Of a DNA stretch of 64,000 nucleotides, positions 58,705 to 64,000 are shown piece after piece; the first letter of the stretch is position 1; each line of letters begins with the position of its first letter. Below the pieces are notes generated by a model that saw nothing but the letters and a program-made list of their open reading frames with translations, was not told the origin of the DNA and ran no database searches. This DNA is from JADLHS01 sp964561105 (GTDB taxonomy: Bacteria; Verrucomicrobiota; Verrucomicrobiia; Limisphaerales; JADLHS01): NCBI GenBank assembly GCA_964561105.1, contig CAZLOH010000027.1, positions 1 to 64,000 on the forward strand. The letters run 5' to 3'. Position numbers and translations under genes: made by a program.

Positions 58705-59325
58705 CTAGGGATTAGACGGCATCGGGCGGTTTTTCTCCCCGGAAAAGATTTTCCGCGCGATGACCTCCAGTTTATCGAGGCATTTGCTCAGGCGGGAACT
58801 GACGGTTTTGGGATTCAAGTTCAACTCCCGGCTCAATTCGTCGTAGCTCAGGTCGCCGAAGTAGCGGAGTTCGATGATCTCTCGGCAAGGCGCGCCGATC
58901 TGATCCAAGGCGTCGCGCACGAGACCAGCCCGTTCGACGTTGAGCAAATTCACGTCGGGCGACGGCGCGGTGCTGGGTGGATCAAGCGTCAGTCCGGTTT
59001 CCGGATCTTCGGCCTGCAACGACAGTGGCGTCTGGCCGCCACCGCGTTTGGCGGCACGCTGTTTCTCGCGAAAGTCGCGCGCCTTGTTGGCGGCGATGCG
59101 AAACAACCAGGTCTGAAACTGGCTGTCGCCGTGGAAGGAGCCGAGGTTGCGAATGACGGACAGAAAGACCTCCTGGCAAACTTCGTCCACGTCTTCGCGT
59201 GTAAAGTCGGAGGCAAGTTGGAAAACGAAACGGCCCGCCGCCGCGTAATGACGATCGAACAACTCGTCCCACGCGTCCGCGTCGCCCCGCCGGCAGCGCG
59301 CCAGCAATTGAGCCTCGGCTTCCAT
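58705..59325 (-). CDS. ECF-type RNA polymerase sigma factor
   Basis: 206 residues from ATG 59325 (a TTG at 59376 would add 17). Region 2: LLARCRRGDADAWDELFDRHYAAAGRFVF, EVCQEVFLSVIRNLGSF and FQTWLFRIAANKARDFREKQR. Region 4: IGAPCREIIELRYFGDLSYDELSRELNLNPKTVSSRLSKCLDKL. Typical of the ECF factors of Planctomycetes and Verrucomicrobia. It is followed by a large single-pass membrane protein gene. Confidence 0.92.
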   Translation of the reverse strand: MEAEAQLLARCRRGDADAWDELFDRHYAAAGRFVFQLASDFTREDVDEVCQEVFLSVIRNLGSFHGDSQFQTWLFRIAANKARDFREKQRAAKRGGGQTPLSLQAEDPETGLTLDPPSTAPSPDVNLLNVERAGLVRDALDQIGAPCREIIELRYFGDLSYDELSRELNLNPKTVSSRLSKCLDKLEVIARKIFSGEKNRPMPSNP

Positions 59326-59438
59326 CTGCCCGGGACTGTAAGCGAGGCGGCCGCGTTTGAATAGAACCGGTTTCAAAATTCAACTTTCTCAGCAGGCGCT
59401 GACACGAAGGGGCGGAAATCTTTCAAGAAGCGAAACTT

Positions 59439-59463
59439 TCCGCCTTGCCAACGTCGGCGGCGA
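59439..59463. repeat. Single decayed RAYT-type palindrome
   Basis: TCCGCCTTGCCAACGTCGGC and following bases match the minus form of the family at about 20 of 25 positions. The downstream bases (GGTTCTGAGATTCAAAGC) resemble those after the copy at 32629-32653. Confidence 0.65.
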
Positions 59464-59531
59464 CGGTTCTGAGATTCAAAGCGCGAAATTAGGTTGGGAA
59501 CATTCTCACTCTGCACTTCCCGGGAGTGAGA

Positions 59532-59632
59532 TGGTGGGCCAGGACTACGATTGTTCAGCCGAAAAACGCGACGAGGCGTCGCGGCCACGCGGCCGGGAGC
59601 GATGATGGACCAGGACGACGATTGTTCAGCCG
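59532..59632. repeat. 30-bp direct repeat with hairpin between
   Basis: 59532-59561 and 59603-59632 match at 27 of 30 positions (shared CGATTGTTCAGCCG). Between them CGCGACG/CGTCGCG forms a perfect stem at 59567-59583. No gene is seen here. Confidence 0.75.
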
Positions 59633-59714
59633 GCAAGTGACCCGCCGCGCCAAGCAGTTCTGGCTCGACGGAGGTTCGTTGACACCGGCCACCACCTCGG
59701 CTAACTCTGGCGCC

Positions 59715-60911
59715 ATGAAAACTGCATTTTGCCTCACGACCCTGGTGTTGGCCGGCCTCGTAACCGGCTTGCGCGCCGCCGACTGGCCGAACTATCGTGG
59801 GCCGGATCACAACGGCATCTCGAAGGAAACCGGCTGGACGGCCCAATGGCCGGCCAATGGGCCCAAGGTGTTGTGGAAGGCAAAAGTCGGGCTTGGCTTC
59901 GCCTCGTTCGCCGTGGCCAAGGGTCGCGCCTACACCACGGGCAACGCCGCCAACACGGATACGATCTTTGGCTTCGACGCCAACACGGGGGCGGAGCTGT
60001 GGAAGCATTCTTACGCCGCGCCGCTGGATCCGAATTCCTATCAGGGCGGGACGAGCGCCACTCCCACCGTGGACGACGACCGCGTCTATTCGGTGAGCAA
60101 ACGCGGCGTCATCAATTGTCTCAGCGCGGCGGATGGGAAAGTGGTGTGGACGAAAAATCTGCGGGAGGAACTGGGCTGCGAAACTCCCACTTGGGGCTTT
60201 GCGGGTTCGGTCTTGATCGAAGGGGACCTGGCGATTCTGAATTTTGGCACAGCGGGCACGGCGCTCAACAAGCATACGGGCAAGGTCGTCTGGACTTCCG
60301 GCGCAGATGAAGCCGGTTATTCCACCCCGTTTCCATTTACGTCGGGGGGCGAGCGCGCGGCGCTGTTCACCATGAAACAGGAGGTCGTGGCCGTGAAAGT
60401 CAAGGATGGCAAGCAGCTCTGGCAGTTCCCCTGGAAGACGCAATACAACATCAATGCCGCCGACCCGATTCTCAACGGCGACAAGGTGTTCGTTTCCTCG
60501 GGTTACAATCACGGCGCGGGCTTGTTTGATGTGAGCGCCCATCCGCCCAAGGAAATCTGGCAGACCAAAGACATGCGCAACAAGATCGCCAGTTCCGTGC
60601 TCTGGCAGGGATTCATTTATGGCATGGACGAAAGCCAGCTTCGTTGCCTCGACTTCAACACCGGCGCCATCAAATGGACGGACAAAACGACTGGCATGGG
60701 TGCGCTGATGCTGGCGGATGGGAAACTGATTGTGTTGAGCGAGAACGGCGAATTGCTGGTGGCAGAAGCTTCGTCCGCCGGCTTCAAACCGATTTCCCGC
60801 GCGCAAGTGCTGGGGAAAACCTGCTGGGCCGAGCCGGTGCTGGCCAACGGAAAAATCTATTGTCGCAACGGCAGGGGCGACGTGGTGTGCGTAGATGTCA
60901 GCGGGAAGTAA
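59715..60911 (+). CDS. PQQ-binding-like beta-propeller protein
   Basis: 398 residues with a signal peptide (AFCLTTLVLAGLVTGLRAA). The mature N-terminus ADWPNYRGPDHNGISKETGW is the hallmark of the outer-surface PQQ-propeller proteins of Planctomycetes and Verrucomicrobia. Blade repeats include TIFGFDANTGAELWKHSY, VINCLSAADGKVVWTKNL and LRCLDFNTGAIKWTDKT. The Trp-docking pattern suggests a full propeller. Function unknown; no dehydrogenase residues for bound PQQ are evident. Confidence 0.88.
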   Translation: MKTAFCLTTLVLAGLVTGLRAADWPNYRGPDHNGISKETGWTAQWPANGPKVLWKAKVGLGFASFAVAKGRAYTTGNAANTDTIFGFDANTGAELWKHSYAAPLDPNSYQGGTSATPTVDDDRVYSVSKRGVINCLSAADGKVVWTKNLREELGCETPTWGFAGSVLIEGDLAILNFGTAGTALNKHTGKVVWTSGADEAGYSTPFPFTSGGERAALFTMKQEVVAVKVKDGKQLWQFPWKTQYNINAADPILNGDKVFVSSGYNHGAGLFDVSAHPPKEIWQTKDMRNKIASSVLWQGFIYGMDESQLRCLDFNTGAIKWTDKTTGMGALMLADGKLIVLSENGELLVAEASSAGFKPISRAQVLGKTCWAEPVLANGKIYCRNGRGDVVCVDVSGK

Positions 60912-60938
60912 ACCTCGTCGTCCGTGAACCCGCTGTTC

Positions 60939-60965
60939 GTAGCCGCCGCGAGGCCACGTGGCGGA
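60939..60965. repeat. Variant RAYT-type half palindrome
   Basis: GTAGCCGCCGCGAGGCCACG and following bases keep the GTAGCCGCCG start and GGCGGA end of the family but differ in the middle. Confidence 0.45.
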
Positions 60966-61015
60966 CTTGCTTGAGCAGCCGCGCATTCGCGTGCGCTCAC
61001 GCCGTCGCGTCCGAT

Positions 61016-61594
61016 TCAGTCTGCCGACTCGAGAAACCGCATCGTGTTGTCGCCGTGTTTCATGACTTTGGCCTCCTTCCACCGCGCGGGGATTTCCAGC
61101 GTGTCGCGGCTTGCATGACCGAGGACAAATCGTCCGCCCGGCGCGAGCAGCTTCGGCAGGTCCGGCTCGTCAATCAGCCGTTGCGCCAGTGAGGTCGAAC
61201 GGCGGCCCACATTTTTTTCTCCATACGGCGGATCCGCGAGGATTAAATCAAACACCTGACCACCGGCCACCAGTTGCGGCAGTACGGCGAAGACGTCCTG
61301 CGCGCGGACTTCCAGCGTGTGCGGGGGGAACTCCGGTGCGTCGGCATTGCGCCGGATGAAATCGGCGTGTTTCGGCGACAACTCCACGCACAAGGCGGAC
61401 TTCGCGCCGCGGCTCAAACATTCGAGGCTCAGTGCGCCGCTGCCGGCGAAAAGCTCGAGCACACGCGCGCCCACGACCCGGGCGCCGAGGGAATTGAACA
61501 CGGCTTGCTTGACCAGATCGGGCGTGGGCCGCACCGCCAGACCTTTCGGCACTTTCAGAATCCGCCCGCCCGCTTGTCCGCCGGTGATGCGCAT
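61016..61594 (-). CDS. rsmD: 16S rRNA (guanine966-N2)-methyltransferase
   Basis: 192 residues. MRITGGQAGGRILKVPKGLAVRPTPDLVKQAVFNSL is the RsmD N-terminus; VLELFAGSGALSLECLSRGA is the SAM site; DLILADPPYGEKNVG carries the catalytic DPPY. It methylates N2 of G966 in 16S rRNA. Length and order are standard. It is 12 bp downstream of a PqiA-like gene on the same strand. Confidence 0.94.
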   Translation of the reverse strand: MRITGGQAGGRILKVPKGLAVRPTPDLVKQAVFNSLGARVVGARVLELFAGSGALSLECLSRGAKSALCVELSPKHADFIRRNADAPEFPPHTLEVRAQDVFAVLPQLVAGGQVFDLILADPPYGEKNVGRRSTSLAQRLIDEPDLPKLLAPGGRFVLGHASRDTLEIPARWKEAKVMKHGDNTMRFLESAD

Positions 61595-61606
61595 GGTGGA
61601 AGGACG

Positions 61607-62128
61607 TCAATCCGCCTGCGCAAACGTCCGCCGGGCGATGCGGCCGGTCCATTCCGAAACAATCTGCGTGAGCACCACGGACGCACAGAACAACAGCAGA
61701 CCGTCCTGCGCCTTGATGGTTGCCAGTCCGCCGGCGCGAATCAACACCACCAGCACGGCGACGACGAATACATCCAGCATGGACCATTTGCCCAGGTGCG
61801 AGACAATCTCATGCACCTGCGCCATCAAGCGCAACTGGAGGCCCGGTTTCAGCCAGAGCACCAGCAACGCGGTGATTTTTACTAACGGGAAAATCACCGT
61901 GAAGATGATCAGGATGCCAAACAGGAAGAACTCCCGCTCGTGGAACAACGTGATCAAGGCGTGATACACGGAGACGTCGTGGTCGAAGACCCAGAGTTTG
62001 GTGACCTCGGTGAACGGGCGGAACAGGCCTGCCAGAAACAACGCGAACGCCAGCACCAGCAGCAGGACGATCGGCAGGCGCTCGCTCCGATGGATGTCGC
62101 CGAGCGACTGTCGGGGGTGGGCGCTCAT
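61607..62128 (-). CDS. Paraquat-inducible protein A-like membrane protein
   Basis: 173 residues, four transmembrane segments. LFRPFTEVTKLWVFDHDVSVYHALITLF, FGILIIFTVIFPLVKITALL and HLGKWSMLDVFVVAVLVVLIRAG follow the PqiA domain pattern (WSMLDVF is diagnostic). A role in lipid transport with MCE proteins is known for E. coli PqiA, but no MCE gene is here. The start overlaps the dienelactone hydrolase stop by four bases. Confidence 0.85.
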   Translation of the reverse strand: MSAHPRQSLGDIHRSERLPIVLLLVLAFALFLAGLFRPFTEVTKLWVFDHDVSVYHALITLFHEREFFLFGILIIFTVIFPLVKITALLVLWLKPGLQLRLMAQVHEIVSHLGKWSMLDVFVVAVLVVLIRAGGLATIKAQDGLLLFCASVVLTQIVSEWTGRIARRTFAQAD

Positions 62129-62910
62129 TTCGTCGCGGAGAACAACTCCGCGAAGAACTGTTTCATTGCTTCCCACGACCGCCTGTCCGCGCGCTCGTTG
62201 TAGGCCGCGCCGGTCGAATTGTTGTGGCCGGCCAGGGGTTGGGTGAAGCTATGCACCGCCCCGCCGTATTCGATGAGCTGCCAGTCCACGTGGTGATCGC
62301 GCATCTCGTTTTGAAACGCCGCGAAATCTTTCGGCGCTTCAAACGGATCATCCGCGCCGTGGCAGGCCAGGACTTTGCACTTGATGTTCCGGCCGTCGGC
62401 GGGTGTGGGGGAATCCAGGCCGCCGTGAAAACTCACCACGCCGCTCAATTCCGCGCCGCTTCGCGCCAGTTCGATCACGGTCGTGCCGCCGAAACAATAG
62501 CCGATGGCGGCGATGCGCGTCGGGTCCACCAGCTGGTTCTGCTTGAGCTCCGCCAACCCGGCGTTCACGCGGGCGCGGAGCAGCGCCCGGTCGCTCTTGT
62601 ATTTCGTCGCCTCCACGCCGGCTTCCTGCACATTTTTCGGCCGCACACCCTGGCCGTAGATGTCGGCGCAGAACGCCACGTAACCCAGCCGGGCGAGCAT
62701 TTCCGCCCTATGCTTTTCGTAGTCCGTCAGACCCAGCCATTGATGCACTACGAGAACACCGGGACGCCGGCCCTGCACGGCATCATCATAAACCAGCACG
62801 CCCGCGAGGGGGGTGCCGCCTTGTTGGTACTCGATGACTTTGGATTGAATCGTGGCCCGCGCGGCCGCGGCGAAACCCAGCGTCAACAGCACGAAAAGAA
62901 TAATTTTCAT
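62125..62910 (-). CDS. Secreted dienelactone hydrolase family protein
   Basis: 261 residues with a signal peptide (ILFVLLTLGFAAAARA). Catalytic Cys in AAIGYCFGGTTVIELARSG, Asp in ACHGADDPFEAPKDF and His in GGAVHSFTQPLAGH form the triad of dienelactone hydrolases. VLVVHQWLGLTDYEKHRAEMLARLGYVAFCADIYGQG is the N-terminal fold signature. Its envelope location suggests a broader esterase role than aromatic degradation. Confidence 0.9.
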   Translation of the reverse strand: MKIILFVLLTLGFAAAARATIQSKVIEYQQGGTPLAGVLVYDDAVQGRRPGVLVVHQWLGLTDYEKHRAEMLARLGYVAFCADIYGQGVRPKNVQEAGVEATKYKSDRALLRARVNAGLAELKQNQLVDPTRIAAIGYCFGGTTVIELARSGAELSGVVSFHGGLDSPTPADGRNIKCKVLACHGADDPFEAPKDFAAFQNEMRDHHVDWQLIEYGGAVHSFTQPLAGHNNSTGAAYNERADRRSWEAMKQFFAELFSATK

Positions 62911-62977
62911 AGTGCGCTATTCTAAGACCGCACCCGGCCCAAAAGACAAAACAAAATTCCGCCGCCGCGTCCGGCGG

Positions 62978-63964
62978 TCAGTTGATTTCGCGGACGCGGA
63001 TGCAGGCCGCGCGCCGGGTGGCGTCGAAGTTTTCCAATGTGGGGACGACGCGCGCACATTCGGCGATGGCATAGGAGCAGCGCGGATGCAGCGCGCAGCC
63101 CGAAGGCGGGTTCATGGGCGAGGGCGGATCGCCGGCCAGAATAATCCGTTGCCGCTGCTGCTCGCGTTCGGGATCCGGAATGGGCACGGCGCTGGCCAGC
63201 GCTTTGGTGTAGGGATGGAGCGGTTGCTCGAACACCCGGGCCGCCGGACCGATTTCAACGATCCGGCCCAGATACATCACTGCGATCCGGTCGGAGAGAT
63301 GTTTGACCACAGACAAATCGTGCGAGATGAAAATCAGGGTGAGCTGCATCTCGCGGGAAAGCCGGGCCAGCAGGTTGATGATTTGCGCCTGGATGGAAAC
63401 GTCCAGCGCCGACACCGGCTCGTCGGCGACGATGAGTTTCGGTTCGACGGCCAGCGCCCGGGCGATGGCGATGCGCTGCCGCTGGCCGCCGGAAAACTCG
63501 TGCGGATATTTTTTCACGAACCGCGGCGAGAGGCCGACCTTTTGCATCAACTCCGAAACGCGCTGATTGATTTCGCCCGGGGAAATTTTCCGATGCGCGC
63601 GGAGCGCCTCGGCCAGCGCATCGAAAACCGTCATGCGCGGGTTGAGCGAGGCGTACGGGTCCTGGAAGATCATCTGGAAGTCCGCCCGCGCCGCGCGCAA
63701 CTCGGCGGGCGCCAACTGCGCCAGATTCCGGCCGGCCAGCAGCACCGCGCCCGCCGTCGGCGGAATCAACTGGAGGATCGTCCGGCCCAGCGTGGATTTG
63801 CCGCAACCCGATTCGCCGACCAATCCGAGGATTTCCCCCCGCGCCAGCGAGAAGGACACGCCGTCCACGGCTTTCACCGTGCCGAGGTGACGCCGGAAGA
63901 TCATCCCGCGCTCCACCGGGAAGTGGGTTTTCAAGTTTTCAACCTGGAGGAAATCGCCGGTCAT
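62978..63964 (-). CDS. Oligopeptide/dipeptide ABC transporter ATP-binding protein (OppF type)
   Basis: 328 residues. Walker A GLVGESGCGKSTLGRTIL, signature FSGGQRQRIAIARAL, Walker B LIVADEPVSALDVSIQAQI and the C-terminal oligopeptide extension GDPPSPMNPPSGCALHPRCSYA, with Cys residues that bind a 4Fe-4S cluster in some members. It pairs with an OppD-type ATPase encoded upstream; the start overlaps that gene's stop (ATGA). Confidence 0.94.
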   Translation of the reverse strand: MTGDFLQVENLKTHFPVERGMIFRRHLGTVKAVDGVSFSLARGEILGLVGESGCGKSTLGRTILQLIPPTAGAVLLAGRNLAQLAPAELRAARADFQMIFQDPYASLNPRMTVFDALAEALRAHRKISPGEINQRVSELMQKVGLSPRFVKKYPHEFSGGQRQRIAIARALAVEPKLIVADEPVSALDVSIQAQIINLLARLSREMQLTLIFISHDLSVVKHLSDRIAVMYLGRIVEIGPAARVFEQPLHPYTKALASAVPIPDPEREQQRQRIILAGDPPSPMNPPSGCALHPRCSYAIAECARVVPTLENFDATRRAACIRVREIN

Positions 63965-64000
63965 GCCTGGAGATTGATTTCGCCTTGCTGGACGCGCACG
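63961..64000 (-). CDS. C-terminus of an upstream gene (probably OppD-type ATPase, partial)
   Basis: The last codons, VRVQQGEINLQA and a TGA, end at 63961. The four-base overlap with the OppF-type start is the usual OppD-OppF arrangement. Too little is seen for a direct family call. Confidence 0.5.
   Translation of the reverse strand, partial: VRVQQGEINLQA

Noticed and set aside
59373..61082. 569-codon minus-strand frame over the PQQ-propeller gene
   Set aside because: No family motifs; the plus strand has a signal peptide and propeller repeats.
1..64000. tRNA or rRNA genes
   Set aside because: No cloverleaf-like sequence or rRNA segment was found by eye; a covariance search would be needed to exclude them fully.

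Overview
The window is GC-rich, gene-dense bacterial chromosome and most resembles a verrucomicrobial genome, probably of the Pedosphaera/Limisphaera type. This is inference from gene content: a MoxR/DUF58/vWA/DUF4159 cluster, a TIGR04073-like exosortase-associated lipoprotein, a pepcterm CAAX-protease-related protein, PQQ-propeller and prolyl-oligopeptidase secreted proteins, a split pyruvate:ferredoxin oxidoreductase, and many families of palindromic intergenic repeats. No rRNA, tRNA or CRISPR array was seen.

Layout. 0-1.3 kb: edge of a secreted protein carrying an RHS-core tip motif, a decayed DDE transposase, and no further gene. 1.3-12.8 kb: amidohydrolase, SNF2 helicase, YjbQ and YicC-family proteins, guanylate kinase, a CoaC-type flavoprotein, then a chain of ATGA-type overlaps joining a histidine kinase, a sigma-54 response regulator, a small membrane protein and a squalene-synthase-type enzyme. 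12.8-15.2 kb (minus strand): HpnG-like phosphorylase, ispE, TIGR04073-like lipoprotein, FmdB zinc ribbon. 15.3-21.9 kb: NYN protein, signal-peptide/TM protein, a pseudouridine synthase-methyltransferase fusion, CAAX protease-related protein, GspB-like and ExeA-like proteins, hisC. 22.3-23.3 kb: a compact transcription unit for a 15-residue lysine-rich peptide with a strong terminator, then a PolB-type exonuclease. 23.4-25.5 kb: ECF sigma factor, membrane regulator and DUF3106-like protein. 25.6-29.1 kb: aroF with a terminator hairpin in its leader, divergent from a prolyl oligopeptidase.

29.1-46.2 kb (minus strand) is a large MoxR-type operon: TPR-metallopeptidase, DUF4159, MoxR ATPase, DUF58, BatA/vWA, a 1347-residue coiled-coil membrane protein, a membrane protein with a glutamine-amidotransferase-like segment, and a caspase/legumain-like protein. 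A REP-associated tyrosine transposase (RAYT) on the other strand sits in it. Nearly every gap between the genes is filled with palindromic repeats, and some of these palindromes lie in frame inside two of the proteins. I consider this the most novel feature of the window: a RAYT-linked palindrome family that contributes peptide inserts to host proteins, comparable in principle to the Rickettsia palindromic elements.

46.2-50.3 kb: tRNA-dihydrouridine synthase, Uma2 protein, sodium:solute symporter, unknown protein. 50.4-57.3 kb: pyruvate:ferredoxin oxidoreductase as two genes, separated and followed by small cassettes (lipoprotein, DUF4160/DUF2442 pair, broken HNH nuclease with partner, RelE/ParE-type pair). 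A partial copy of the second subunit's start and two partial copies of its 3' end lie next to these cassettes, so the locus appears to have been rearranged repeatedly. 57.3-64.0 kb: ECF sigma factor with a large membrane partner, PQQ-propeller protein, rsmD, PqiA-like protein, dienelactone hydrolase, and oligopeptide ABC transporter ATPases running off the window.
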